A stretch of 64,000 nucleotides of DNA from Streptomyces sp. YS415 (GCF_023544665.1 NZ_JAMJFL010000002.1:327228-391227), one strand, 5' to 3'; positions 8,389-17,160 are shown, numbered from the stretch's first letter. Notes: generated by a model not told the origin, from the letters alone. Made by a program: numbers and translations.

Positions 8389-9453
8389 TCACACGACCCG
8401 GGTCGCCCCGGCGAACGGCATCTCGGTGATCGGTGCCACCCGGACCGGAGCGGACGGGTTGGGGGCGTGGATCATCTGGCCGTTGCCGACGTAGAGGCCG
8501 ACGTGGGTGATGCCGGAGTAGAAGAACACCAGGTCGCCCGGGAGGAGTTCGGAGCGGGAGACCCGGCGGCCGGTGTCGATCTGGGCGTAGGTGGTGCGGG
8601 GCAGCGAGACGCCCGCGGCGCGGTAGGCGGCCTGGGTCAGTCCCGAGCAGTCGAAGGCGTTCGGGCCGGTGGCGCCCCACACATAGGGGCTGCCGAGCTT
8701 CTGGTAGGCGTAGGCGACGGCGTCCGCCGCACGGGAGTCCGGCGCCTGGCCGGTGGCCGCCGCGGGGGCCGCCAGGGGCGCCCGCTGGTCCGACGCGGAG
8801 CGGGTGGCGCGCTCGCCCGTGCCCTCGCCGGTCTCCGCGCGCTCCTCGGCCGACAGCCGGGACAGCAGCCGGTTGGCGGCGTCCAGCTTTCCGGTGATCG
8901 TCCGCTTGTGCCGCTTCAGCTCCGCCTGGCGTGAGGTGAGAGAGGCCAGTTCGACGCGCGCCGCTCCGCGCAACTGCTCGATGGCGCGGAGCTGTTTGCG
9001 GACGTCGGCGACGGAGGCGGCCTGCCGGGTGCCGACGCGCTCGGCGAACTCGGCGCCCTCCAGGTACCGCTCGGGGTCGTCGGTGAGGGCGAGCTGCACG
9101 GCGGGGTCGAGACCGCCGTCGCGGTACTGTGCCGCGGCCATCGAACCCAGCGCATCCCGGGCCGAGTTGAGCTTCTCCGTCCTGCGGGCGGCCTCGTCGC
9201 GCAGTGATGTCAGCCGGGTCTCGGCCGCGTCCGCCTTCTCCTTCGCGCCGTTGTACTTCTCGGTGGCGGCCTCCGCCTCCCGGTACAGCCGGTCCACCTC
9301 CGCCTTGACCTGCGCCGGTGTCCGCTGGGGCTCGGCGTGCCCGGTCCCGTCGAAGCCCGTCGCGGTCGCCACGCCCGCGAGGGCGACGGTGGCGGCCGTA
9401 CGGACGGTGGTGCCGCCGGCCGAGCGCTGTCGGGGCTTGCGGTGCGCTGCCAT
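8389..9453 (-). CDS. Secreted NlpC/P60 peptidoglycan hydrolase
   Basis: I choose ATG 9453 (MAAHRKPRQRS), with AAAGGA about 13 bases upstream, giving 354 residues; a longer frame to 9522 lacks support. An N-terminal signal peptide with basic stretch and AVALAGVATATG core is followed by a long coiled coil (about 45-200). The C-terminal NlpC/P60 domain has catalytic Cys269 (FDCSGL), His317 (THVGLY) and His329 (MIHAP). This is the RipA-like architecture of D,L-endopeptidases that cut peptide stems during growth and spore formation. It is a paralogue of the protein encoded at 10287-11477, but its leader lacks the ydaO riboswitch. Confidence 0.92.
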   Translation of the reverse strand: MAAHRKPRQRSAGGTTVRTAATVALAGVATATGFDGTGHAEPQRTPAQVKAEVDRLYREAEAATEKYNGAKEKADAAETRLTSLRDEAARRTEKLNSARDALGSMAAAQYRDGGLDPAVQLALTDDPERYLEGAEFAERVGTRQAASVADVRKQLRAIEQLRGAARVELASLTSRQAELKRHKRTITGKLDAANRLLSRLSAEERAETGEGTGERATRSASDQRAPLAAPAAATGQAPDSRAADAVAYAYQKLGSPYVWGATGPNAFDCSGLTQAAYRAAGVSLPRTTYAQIDTGRRVSRSELLPGDLVFFYSGITHVGLYVGNGQMIHAPNPSAPVRVAPITEMPFAGATRVV

Positions 9454-9884
9454 GGGGACTGCACGTCCTTTCGCACGACTCCTGTGACCGCCGGCCCGTA
9501 CGCCGCCAGGGGAGCGGAGCACGGACTCACGCGTCCGGCGGCGGCCGCACAGGGGGAGCAGCCCGCCGCCGGACTTTCTCGGCGGTGGTGTCCGGCTGCC
9601 GCCCCTGGCCCGGGCGGCGGTGGGGAGCCGGTCACCTGGAGGAGGACGCTAAACCTGGGTGTGTCGGGTGGGTAACGCGTTGTGCGGAACTGCCATGCAG
9701 GGATCACGGGGTGACCGCATATGACCGTGATCCGCGGGTGGGGCGGTCGCCTTCACGCTGCGCGATGACCGAAGTGGGGGTTTCCGAGGCGCGTGGGGGA
9801 GGCGGGGTGCTATGGCGCGCATATATGCACGGTCCGCCGGGCGTGGAAGGCGGGCCGGTGTCGGGGCCCGGACAGGCCCCTGAT
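9454..9884. other. Intergenic region, leader of NlpC gene
   Basis: This 430-bp gap separates the divergent NlpC hydrolase and the small membrane protein gene. I looked for the conserved CCGACAGCTAAC core of a ydaO riboswitch on the minus strand and did not find it, in contrast with the paralogue's leader. GC-rich hairpin-forming sequence is present at about 9570-9620 but nothing I can name. Open frames here lack ribosome sites and codon bias. Confidence 0.5.
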
Positions 9885-9898
9885 TAGGCTCCGGCCCC
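9885..9898 (+). promoter_or_regulatory. Candidate -10 box of a leaderless promoter
   Basis: TAGGCT at 9885-9890 is followed by 8 bases and then the ATG of the next gene. No ribosome site precedes that ATG. A TAnnnT box 7-9 bases before a start codon is the usual layout of leaderless Streptomyces genes. No convincing -35 box is visible. Confidence 0.5.
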
Positions 9899-10252
9899 AT
9901 GGACGTACTCATCCATCTCTTCGTCGGCCTGCACATCATCGGCATCGCCTCCCTGCTGGGCGGGTTCCTCACCCAGCTGAAGGCGATGGGCCGGGGCACC
10001 GCCCGGTTCGTGCCGGCGATGCTGCACGGCGCGCTGACGATGCTGGTCACCGGGGTGATCCTGGTCGGGCTCAACCAGGCGGACGACCAGCCCGTCGACA
10101 ACATCAAGATCGGCGTGAAGCTGGCCCTGCTGATCGTGATCCTCGGGCTCGTCTACGTGAAGCGGGACGACGAGAAGGTGGACAAGGGCCTGTTCGGCCT
10201 GGTGGGGCTGCTCACCACGGCGAACGTCTTCATCGCCGTGCTGTGGACCTGA
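9899..10252 (+). CDS. Small integral membrane protein, 117 residues
   Basis: The protein is almost entirely hydrophobic with four predicted segments (about 4-24, 38-58, 70-85, 95-115) and a short charged loop (KRDDEKVDKG) between the last two. It opens with MDVLIHLFVGLHIIGIASLLGGF, the pattern of small actinobacterial membrane proteins of unknown role. The ATG is preceded by TAGGCT and 8 bases, with no Shine-Dalgarno sequence, so it is probably leaderless. It sits between two divergent or convergent NlpC hydrolase genes; a functional link is not shown. Confidence 0.75.
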   Translation: MDVLIHLFVGLHIIGIASLLGGFLTQLKAMGRGTARFVPAMLHGALTMLVTGVILVGLNQADDQPVDNIKIGVKLALLIVILGLVYVKRDDEKVDKGLFGLVGLLTTANVFIAVLWT

Positions 10253-10286
10253 GCCCGGCGCAGCCCCGCGCGCGTGCCGCGTCGGA

Positions 10287-11477
10287 TCAGGCAGGCCGGA
10301 CCACGCTGTGGATCGAGCCCTCGCCGTCGTAGTAGACCGACTCCTCGCGGACGTACGTGCCGGGCTTGGGGGCGTGGATCATCATGCCGTTGCCGATGTA
10401 GATGCCCACGTGGGTGACGTCGTCGTAGAAGAAGACGAGGTCACCGGGGAGGGCGTTGGCGAGGGAGACCGTCGTGCCGGCGTTGACCTGGTCGTACGTG
10501 GTGCGCGGCAGGGAGATGCCGGCCGCGTTCCAGGCGGCCTGGGTCAGGCCCGAGCAGTCGTAGGAGTCGGGGCCCGTGGCGCCCCAGACGTACGGCTTGC
10601 CGATCTGCGCGCGGGCGAAGGCGATCGCCTTCTCGGCCTTGGCGGCGTAGGAGGAGTCCGCGGTGGACTCGGACCCGGTGCTGCCGGTGGGGGTCTCCGC
10701 CGAACCGGAGGAGCCGCTCTCCTGCTGCTCGGCCGCCGCCTCCGCGGCCTCCTTGCGGCGCTGCTCCTCCGCGGCCTGCTGCTCGGCCAGCTCGGCGGCC
10801 TTGCGCGCGGCCTCCTCCTGGCGCTTGCGCTCGATCGCGGCGAGCCGCGCCTTCTCCTCCGCGGTCAGCTGCGACAGCAGGTTCCGCGCGTCGGCGAGCT
10901 TCTTCTGGACCGTGGACTTGGCGGTCCTCAGATCGGTCTGCGACTCGTTCAGCGTCTGGAGGCTCTCGGTGGCCTCCTTACGCTTCTTCATCGTCGCCGA
11001 CTGCTCGGTGATGTAGTCGTCGACCGCTTCCTTCTGCCGGCCGGTCATCCGGCTCATCAGCTGGGTCTGGTCGAAGTAGTCCTGCGGGGAGTCGGCGAGC
11101 AGGAAGGTCGCGGTGTCGGGGGCCGAGGCGCCGGTCCGGTACTGCGCGGCGGCGAAGGACCCGAGTTCCTCCCGCGCGTCGTTGAGCTTCTGGGTGCGCT
11201 TGGCGACGTCGTCGAGGAGGGTGTCGACCTGCTTGCGCTGCTTGGTGGTCTTCTCCTTGACGGCGTTGTACTTCTCGGTCGCCGTCTCCGCCTGGCGGTA
11301 GAGGTCGTCGACCTTCTTCTCGACCTCTTCGAGGCTCGGCTTGTCGTCCGTGGACGGACTGGCGTTGGCCGTCTGGGACAGCAGGGCTACGGAGGTGAGG
11401 GCGGCCGTGGCGAGGCCGGGGGTCCGTATGCCTGCTACGCGCGTACCCGCGGGACGCGACTTGCGGTGCGACGCCAA
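10287..11477 (-). CDS. Secreted NlpC/P60 peptidoglycan hydrolase under c-di-AMP riboswitch
   Basis: A TTG start at 11477 with AAGGAG nine bases upstream gives 396 residues. The N-terminus (MASHRKSRPAG then a hydrophobic ATAALTSVALLSQTANA) is a signal peptide. A long charged coiled coil follows (about 45-235, with runs of EEQRRKEAAEAAAEQQ), then a Ser/Gly/Thr-rich linker. The NlpC/P60 domain has Cys308 (YDCSGL), His356 (THVGIY) and His368 (MIHAP). This RipA-like D,L-endopeptidase architecture suits peptidoglycan remodelling. Its mRNA leader contains a clear ydaO-type riboswitch, so c-di-AMP should turn expression down, as known for Streptomyces cell-wall hydrolases such as rpfA. Confidence 0.95.
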   Translation of the reverse strand: MASHRKSRPAGTRVAGIRTPGLATAALTSVALLSQTANASPSTDDKPSLEEVEKKVDDLYRQAETATEKYNAVKEKTTKQRKQVDTLLDDVAKRTQKLNDAREELGSFAAAQYRTGASAPDTATFLLADSPQDYFDQTQLMSRMTGRQKEAVDDYITEQSATMKKRKEATESLQTLNESQTDLRTAKSTVQKKLADARNLLSQLTAEEKARLAAIERKRQEEAARKAAELAEQQAAEEQRRKEAAEAAAEQQESGSSGSAETPTGSTGSESTADSSYAAKAEKAIAFARAQIGKPYVWGATGPDSYDCSGLTQAAWNAAGISLPRTTYDQVNAGTTVSLANALPGDLVFFYDDVTHVGIYIGNGMMIHAPKPGTYVREESVYYDGEGSIHSVVRPA

Positions 11478-11498
11478 GGGAGGCGACTCCTTCCAATG

Positions 11499-11641
11499 GT
11501 CCGCCTACCGAGTTAGCTGTCGGGTTCGGGCGGGTGGTTAGGAAGGGTTGCCCTACGACCGTCTCCCGTGCGGGGGTCGGGTCGATTCACCCCAAATGTT
11601 CGGTTGGGTCCCCGGCTCGGCTGCCTTGGACGGCAGCGGAC
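11499..11641 (-). ncRNA. ydaO/yuaA c-di-AMP riboswitch
   Basis: Read on the minus strand, the leader contains in order: GTCCGC (P1 5' arm, 11636-11641), GGGGACCCAACCGAAC, TTGGGGTGAATC, GTAGGGCAACCCT, CCGAACCCGACAGCTAAC and CGGTAGGCGGAC, whose GCGGAC (11499-11504) closes P1. These are the conserved blocks of the ydaO c-di-AMP aptamer. It ends about 20 nt before the TTG start of the NlpC gene, with the AAGGAG ribosome site just behind P1. In the known family ligand binding switches expression off. No terminator stem is obvious, so translational or processing control is possible. Confidence 0.93.
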
Positions 11642-11766
11642 GACTCGGCGGAGGCCGCGCGGCCCGGCGAGGTTCGCCGGTGGGGGTCGTACGGCCTGTG
11701 CGGCACGGTAGCCAACTCGTGTGGCGCCTGTGAAGGTTGATGGGTGATATGCCCGATACATTTTCG

Positions 11767-11779
11767 TGACCTTAGGTCA
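11767..11779. promoter_or_regulatory. 13-bp palindrome TGACCTTAGGTCA
   Basis: The sequence TGACC-TTA-GGTCA is a near-perfect dyad about 125 bp upstream of the riboswitch on the minus strand. Its position fits an operator of the NlpC promoter. A short dyad can occur by chance and no regulator is named. Confidence 0.3.
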
Positions 11780-12028
11780 GGGCGTCTCGGGGTGTGATCG
11801 ATCTGGACGGATCTGCTCCGGCTTGTACCGAGCCCCTCCGGAGTCACACGGTCCGCCGGGCCGGGTGGCGATCACGGGCGCGGCGACCCTGTGTGTCGGC
11901 CGGCCCCTCCAGCGCTGTGACCAAGGTCTCCGCGGCAGGGATGAGGGTATGAAGGTCCCCTGCCGGGCGGGCGGGACGGGAGGATCCCCGGCCGCTGATC
12001 CGGGGGATGTTCCCGGGACGGCGGCGGG

Positions 12029-12051
12029 CTGTCAGTGGGGAGCCCTAGACT
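12029..12051 (+). promoter_or_regulatory. RecA-NDp (PafBC-type) promoter of pcrA
   Basis: CTGTCAGTG at 12029-12037, 8 bases, then TAGACT at 12046-12051 matches the RecA-independent DNA-damage promoter TTGTCRGTG-N8-TAnnnT at all defined positions except the first T. The ATG follows nine bases after the -10 box with no usable ribosome site, so the transcript may be leaderless. This fits the known DNA-damage induction of UvrD-like helicase genes in mycobacteria through PafBC. Confidence 0.75.
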
Positions 12052-12060
12052 CGGAAAGCG

Positions 12061-14544
12061 ATGAGCAGCCTCTTTGACGACAGCTTCCTGGCGGACCTCC
12101 AGGCCCCTCGGGCCCATGGGGAGGAACCCCCGCCGCCGCCCGAGGACGATCACGCTCCGGAGTCGGTTCCGGACGATCTGTTCGGCGGGAAGTTCGACGT
12201 GCCCCCGGACCGGGACGCCTACTACCGTGACGGCGCCCCGCGCCCGGCCCTCGACGCGGCCGCCCTCATCGAGGGGCTGAACGAGAACCAGCGCGCGGCC
12301 GTCGTGCACTCCGGCACCCCGCTGCTCATCGTGGCCGGCGCGGGATCCGGCAAGACGCGCGTGCTCACGCACCGCATCGCCCATCTGCTCGCCGCGCGTC
12401 ATGTGCACCCCGGGCAGATCCTCGCGATCACCTTCACCAACAAGGCCGCGGGCGAGATGAAGGAGCGCGTCGAGCAGCTCGTCGGCCCGCGCGCGCACGC
12501 GATGTGGGTGATGACCTTCCACAGCGCCTGCGTGCGGATCCTGCGCCGCGAGTCGAAGAAGCTCGGCTTCACCTCCTCCTTCTCGATCTACGACGCCGCC
12601 GACTCCAAGCGCCTGATGGCCCTGGTCTGCCGCGACCTGGACCTCGACCCCAAGCGCTTCCCGCCCAAGGCCTTCAGCGCCAAGATCTCGAACCTGAAGA
12701 ACGAGCTGATCGACGAGGAGGACTTCGCCGCCCAGGCCCCCGACGGCTTCGAGAAGACCCTCGCCCAGGCCTACGCGCTCTACCAGTCCCGGCTGCGCGA
12801 GGCGAACGCGCTGGACTTCGACGACCTGATCATGACGACGGTCCACCTGCTGCGCGCCTTCCCGGACGTCGCCGAGCACTACCGCCGCCGCTTCCGGCAT
12901 GTCCTCGTCGACGAGTACCAGGACACCAACCACGCCCAGTACGCGCTCGTGCGCGCGCTGGTGGGCACCGCCGAGCACCCCGTCGACGTACCACCCGGCG
13001 AGGACGACCTCCCGCCCGCCGAGCTCTGCGTCGTCGGTGACGCCGACCAGTCGATCTACGCCTTCCGCGGTGCGACCATCCGCAACATCCTCCAGTTCGA
13101 GGAGGACTACCCGGACGCGACGACGATCCTGCTGGAGCAGAACTACCGCTCCACCCAGACGATCCTCACCGCCGCCAACGCCGTCATCGAGCGCAACGAG
13201 TCCCGCCGCCCCAAGAACCTGTGGACCAACGCGGGCGCGGGCGCGCGCATCACCGGCTATGTCGCCGACACCGAGCACGACGAGGCGCAGTTCGTCGCCG
13301 ACGAGATAGACCGCCTCACGGACGCCGGCGACGCGAAGGCCGGCGACGTCGCCGTCTTCTACCGCACCAACGCCCAGTCCCGTGTCTTCGAAGAGGTCTT
13401 CATCCGCGTCGGCCTGCCCTACAAGGTCGTCGGCGGCGTCCGCTTCTACGAGCGCAAGGAGGTCCGGGACGTCCTGGCCTACCTGCGCGTGCTCGCCAAC
13501 CCCGAGGACTCGGTCCCGCTGCGGCGCATCCTGAACGTCCCCAAGCGCGGCATCGGCGACCGCGCCGAGGCGATGATCGACGCCCTCTCCCAGCGCGAGA
13601 AGATCAGCTTCCCGCAGGCGCTCAAGCGCGTGGACGAGGCGTACGGCATGGCCGCGCGCTCCACCAACGCCGTCAAGCGGTTCAACACGCTGATGGAGGA
13701 GCTCCGTACGATCGTCGAGTCCGGCGCCGGACCCGCGACCGTCCTGGAGGCGGTGCTCGAACGCACCGGCTACCTCGCCGAGTTGCAGGCCTCCACCGAC
13801 CCGCAGGACGAGACCCGGATCGAGAACCTCCAGGAACTCGCCGCCGTGGCCCTGGAGTTCGAGCAGGAGTCCGGCGAGGGCGAGGCGACCGGCTCGCTCG
13901 CCGCCTTCCTGGAGCGGGTCGCGCTCGTCGCCGACTCCGACCAGATCCCCGACGAGGCCGAGGACGGCTCCGGCGTCATCACCCTGATGACCCTGCACAC
14001 CGCCAAGGGCCTGGAGTTCCCGGTCGTCTTCCTCACCGGCATGGAGGACGGCGTCTTCCCGCACATGCGGGCCCTCGGGCAGACCAAGGAGTTGGAGGAG
14101 GAGCGGCGCCTCGCCTACGTCGGCATCACGCGCGCGCGGGAACGGCTGTATCTGACCCGTTCGTCGATGCGCAGCGCGTGGGGGCAGCCCTCGTACAACC
14201 CGCCCTCCCGCTTCCTGGAGGAGATCCCGGCGCAGCACGTCGACTGGAAGCGCACGGGTGCCACCTCGCCGGTGTCCTCCGGGCCCGCGTCGGGGGTGGC
14301 GGCCTCGCTGTCGTCGTCCCGTTCGCGGTCCGCGGCGTCCGGCGCGTCCGGCTTCGCCACCCGGCGCACCTCCGAGCAGCCGGTCGTCTCGCTGGCGGTC
14401 GGGGACCGGGTCACGCACGACCAGTTCGGGCTCGGCACCGTGATGGCGGTCAAGGGCACGGGCGCCAACGCCGAGGCGACGATCGACTTCGGAGACAAGC
14501 CGAAGCGGCTGCTGCTGCGCTACGCGCCGGTGGAGAAGCTGTAG
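12061..14544 (+). CDS. pcrA: ATP-dependent DNA helicase PcrA/UvrD (SF1A)
   Basis: The 827-residue protein carries the complete superfamily 1A motif set: LNENQRAAV (Q), AGAGSGKT (Walker A, about 97-104), FTNKAAGEM (Ia), VDEYQDTN (II), GDADQSIYAFRGA (III), LEQNYRST (IV), TLHTAKGLEF (V) and ITRARERLYL (VI). It has an actinobacterial N-terminal extension of about 70 acidic and proline-rich residues before the helicase core, and ends in a Tudor-like tail (VGDRVTHDQFGLGTVMAVKG...TIDFGDKPKRLLLRYAPVEKL) that in PcrA contacts RNA polymerase. It unwinds 3'-5' duplex DNA in nucleotide-excision repair and replication-fork rescue. A DNA-damage-type promoter lies directly upstream. Confidence 0.97.
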   Translation: MSSLFDDSFLADLQAPRAHGEEPPPPPEDDHAPESVPDDLFGGKFDVPPDRDAYYRDGAPRPALDAAALIEGLNENQRAAVVHSGTPLLIVAGAGSGKTRVLTHRIAHLLAARHVHPGQILAITFTNKAAGEMKERVEQLVGPRAHAMWVMTFHSACVRILRRESKKLGFTSSFSIYDAADSKRLMALVCRDLDLDPKRFPPKAFSAKISNLKNELIDEEDFAAQAPDGFEKTLAQAYALYQSRLREANALDFDDLIMTTVHLLRAFPDVAEHYRRRFRHVLVDEYQDTNHAQYALVRALVGTAEHPVDVPPGEDDLPPAELCVVGDADQSIYAFRGATIRNILQFEEDYPDATTILLEQNYRSTQTILTAANAVIERNESRRPKNLWTNAGAGARITGYVADTEHDEAQFVADEIDRLTDAGDAKAGDVAVFYRTNAQSRVFEEVFIRVGLPYKVVGGVRFYERKEVRDVLAYLRVLANPEDSVPLRRILNVPKRGIGDRAEAMIDALSQREKISFPQALKRVDEAYGMAARSTNAVKRFNTLMEELRTIVESGAGPATVLEAVLERTGYLAELQASTDPQDETRIENLQELAAVALEFEQESGEGEATGSLAAFLERVALVADSDQIPDEAEDGSGVITLMTLHTAKGLEFPVVFLTGMEDGVFPHMRALGQTKELEEERRLAYVGITRARERLYLTRSSMRSAWGQPSYNPPSRFLEEIPAQHVDWKRTGATSPVSSGPASGVAASLSSSRSRSAASGASGFATRRTSEQPVVSLAVGDRVTHDQFGLGTVMAVKGTGANAEATIDFGDKPKRLLLRYAPVEKL

Positions 14545-14552
14545 TCCCGCGG

Positions 14553-14579
14553 GTCCCCCGCTGCTGAACGGCGGGGGAC
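14553..14579. terminator. Bidirectional terminator between pcrA and M23 gene
   Basis: GTCCCCCGC at 14553-14561 and GCGGGGGAC at 14571-14579 form a perfect 9-bp GC stem with a 9-base loop. It sits between two convergent genes, so it can serve both. There is no U tract, as usual in Streptomyces. Confidence 0.75.
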
Positions 14580-14589
14580 TGCCGGGGAG

Positions 14590-16101
14590 TTACGAGGGCT
14601 CGAGGCCGTGGCTGCGCAGCCAGGCCAGCGGGTCGACGGCCGACCCGCCGCCCGGGCGGACCTCGAAGTGCAGATGCGGGCCGGTCGAGTTGCCCGAGTT
14701 GCCGGAGAACGCGATCTGGTCGCCGGCTTTGACGGCTGTACCGGAGGGAACCTGGTACGTGGAGAGGTGGCAGTACCAGGTCTCCGTGCCGTCCATCGCG
14801 GTCACGATCATCATGTTGCCGTAGGCGCTGTTCCACTGGGTGCGCACGGTGCCGTCGGTCGCGGCCAGCACCGGGGTGCCGTACGAGACCGGGAAGTCGA
14901 TGCCGGTGTGCACGGACATCCAGTTGATGCCGGCCTGGCCGTAGTAGGCGCTGAGCCCGTGCTGGGCCACCGGCAGCGCGAACTTCGGGCGCAGCCGCTC
15001 CTTGCGGGCCGCTTCCTCGGCCGCCTTCTTCCGCTCGGCCTCCTGCTCGGCCTTGAGGTCGATGCGCTCCTGCGTCCGGCTGGCCCGGTCGGCGAAGTCG
15101 TCGGCGCCGGCCGAGAGGCTCTCCAGCTGGGTGTCCAGCTTGTTGTTGGCAGCCGCGGGCTTGACCGGCTGCGCGTCGGACGCGGTGGTCGCGGTCTCCG
15201 TGCCGTCGGCCGTCAGCGTGCCGACGGAGGCGGCGGCGATCCCGGCCACGCCCATGACACACGCCGACGGCACGGCGATGGTCAGCAGCGCGGAGCGCTT
15301 GGCGGGGGGACGGCGGCGCGAACGGGACGCGGTGCGGGCGGCGGTGCGGGAACCCGGCGCCGGGACGCTTTCCTCCTCGTCGTCGAGGAGGGGGGTCACA
15401 TCGGGGAGTTCGCCGGTGTCGGCCGACTCGCCCTCGCCGGAGGCGGGTTCCTCGTACGGCGTCTCGCCGTAGGACGTCCGGTCGTACGCCGCTTCCTCGG
15501 CCGGGACCTGCTCGAAGGTCGCCGCCGGCTGCTCGTCGAACGATTCGGCCCGCTGCTCGTAGTCGTCGGACCCGGTGGCGGCGCCGTCGGAGTTCCACTG
15601 CGTGGCGTCGTAGGTGCCGGTGTCGAAGGTCTGCGTGCCCCAGTCCCAGTGCTGGGTCCGATCGGCGGGACCGCCCGACGGGTCCGGCTGGAGCCAGGCG
15701 TTGGCGTCCCACTGCCCACTGGCGTCGGGGCTGGTGGCCTGGTGCGGAACGCCGGGCAGCTGCTGGTAGTCCGCGGACCAGGCGGTCGTCTCGTGGACGC
15801 CGGTGTCATAGGCGGCGTGGTGCTGGGCCGCGTACGCGTCGTAGTGCGGGGTCTGTTGGCCGACCGTGGCCCACTGGCCCGCGTCGTAGGTGCCGGTGCT
15901 CTCGCCCGGCATCGAGCCGAACAGCGGGTCCGTGGCGAAGGTCCCGGTGGGCTGCTGAAAACCGGTGGCGTCGTAGTGACCGTGCGTGGTGAGGTCGCCG
16001 TACTGGGCTTCCTGGGTGCCGTACGACGCGTAATGCGCCGAGGCGGCCTCGGAGGCCGGAGCCGGGGTGGTCATGGTCCCCGACGGGTGACGGTCGTTCA
16101 C
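14590..16101 (-). CDS. Membrane-anchored M23 peptidase with low-complexity cytoplasmic domain
   Basis: I choose GTG 16101 (VNDRHPSGT) after AGAGAAG, giving 503 residues; ATG 16074 is an alternative. The first ~230 residues are a disordered Tyr/Gln/Thr/Trp/Asp/Gly-rich region with variants of TGTYDAxQW (STGTYDAGQW, DTGTYDATQW, GHYDATGFQ). An acidic stretch and an RSRRRPPAKR basic patch precede one transmembrane helix (about 252-275). Outside, a coiled coil is followed by an LytM/M23 domain with HTGIDFP and HLHFEVRPGG zinc ligands near the end. Such enzymes cut peptidoglycan cross-links or act as scaffolds. The long prion-like cytoplasmic half is unusual for a hydrolase. Confidence 0.9.
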   Translation of the reverse strand: MNDRHPSGTMTTPAPASEAASAHYASYGTQEAQYGDLTTHGHYDATGFQQPTGTFATDPLFGSMPGESTGTYDAGQWATVGQQTPHYDAYAAQHHAAYDTGVHETTAWSADYQQLPGVPHQATSPDASGQWDANAWLQPDPSGGPADRTQHWDWGTQTFDTGTYDATQWNSDGAATGSDDYEQRAESFDEQPAATFEQVPAEEAAYDRTSYGETPYEEPASGEGESADTGELPDVTPLLDDEEESVPAPGSRTAARTASRSRRRPPAKRSALLTIAVPSACVMGVAGIAAASVGTLTADGTETATTASDAQPVKPAAANNKLDTQLESLSAGADDFADRASRTQERIDLKAEQEAERKKAAEEAARKERLRPKFALPVAQHGLSAYYGQAGINWMSVHTGIDFPVSYGTPVLAATDGTVRTQWNSAYGNMMIVTAMDGTETWYCHLSTYQVPSGTAVKAGDQIAFSGNSGNSTGPHLHFEVRPGGGSAVDPLAWLRSHGLEPS

Positions 16102-16299
16102 CAACTTCTCTTTCGCCTCGACAACAGGGGCTGGCAGAGCAGTGCGGCGACTGTACCCGGCGGTATGCGGGCGCGACAATCTTCGGCAGGTTTCGCCTTT
16201 CCAGGAAACGGGCATTCGGCCGTGTTTCGGGGGACTGCGGGCGCGAGTTTGGCCTTGTGTTCGAAGACTGTTCGAGGATTGCGCCGGGTGCGGGACGGC

Positions 16300-17160
16300 T
16301 CAGGCCACCGTCAGACCGTCGGCGCGGGCCGTTTCGGCTTCCATCCACTCGGTGTCGAGTGCCTGCCGTATCCCGACCGCCACGGCCGGGTGCACGGGCA
16401 GGGCGAGATGTCCGACCCCGCTCACCCGCACGTTCTGCGCGCGCAGGTCGGGGTGGTCGATGCACGCCGTCTCCACCGGGTCCATCAGATGGTCCAGGTC
16501 GCTCCAGAAACTGACGAAGTGCGTACGGCAGCCGGGCGCGGGCCGGGCCAGCTCCTCCAGCAGCGCCGAACCGGGGCGCATCTGGCGGACGATGGGGTGC
16601 GCGTTCGCCAGCGGCGCCACGCGGGTGCCCGAGTGCGGGGTGCCGAGGGTGACGAGCGTCCGCACCCGGAGGTCACCGCCGAGCCGCTGTACGTAGTAGC
16701 GGGCGATGAGGCCGCCGAGGCTGTGCCCTACGACGTCCACCCGGCTGCTGCCCGTGCGCGCGCAGATCTCCTCGACGTGCCGGCCGAGCAGCTCCGCCGC
16801 CGTGCGGATGTCGCAGGTCAGCGGCGAGTAGTTGAGGGACTCGAGGTGCTGCCTGCCGTGCTGGGCGAGGCTGCGGCGCAGCAGCACGAAGACCGAGCGG
16901 TTGTCGATGAACCCGTGCAGCAGCACGACCGGTGGCTTCGCCTCCGCCGGCAGCCGGGGCGTGTCCGGGGAGCCCGGGGCGGGGAGGGGGGCCCTGCGCT
17001 CCTGCTGGATCCCGGACGGATAGAGGAGGAGGTGTCCGGCGAGGATCGCGATCTCGAGGGCGGTGGCCTTCAACAGCGCCATGGACAGTCCGGCCAGTCG
17101 GCTCGGGAGGAGCCGCTGACAGAGCGGGAGAAGGGGCAGCACTGCCTTGGTGACCGTCAT
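16300..17160 (-). CDS. Alpha/beta-hydrolase (triacylglycerol lipase-like)
   Basis: The 286-residue protein starts at ATG 17160 and has a hydrophobic N-terminal segment (about 20-50) that could be an uncleaved membrane anchor. The hydrolase core shows the oxyanion HG in VVLLHGFIDNR (about 78), the nucleophile elbow GHSLGG (near 145) and a late GVGHLALP histidine (about 248), with Asp candidates in DLDHLMDP. This matches esterases/lipases of the PGAP1/LipA type. It is followed on the left by the divergent start region of the M23 gene at a distance of 198 bp. The substrate is unknown. Confidence 0.85.
   Translation of the reverse strand: MTVTKAVLPLLPLCQRLLPSRLAGLSMALLKATALEIAILAGHLLLYPSGIQQERRAPLPAPGSPDTPRLPAEAKPPVVLLHGFIDNRSVFVLLRRSLAQHGRQHLESLNYSPLTCDIRTAAELLGRHVEEICARTGSSRVDVVGHSLGGLIARYYVQRLGGDLRVRTLVTLGTPHSGTRVAPLANAHPIVRQMRPGSALLEELARPAPGCRTHFVSFWSDLDHLMDPVETACIDHPDLRAQNVRVSGVGHLALPVHPAVAVGIRQALDTEWMEAETARADGLTVA

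Noticed and set aside
9454..9884. ydaO riboswitch for the first NlpC gene
   Set aside because: The conserved CCGACAGCTAAC and GGGGTGAAT blocks are absent.
11872..14418. 848-codon minus-strand frame opposite pcrA
   Set aside because: Antisense shadow of the helicase gene; no start signal and no recognisable domain.
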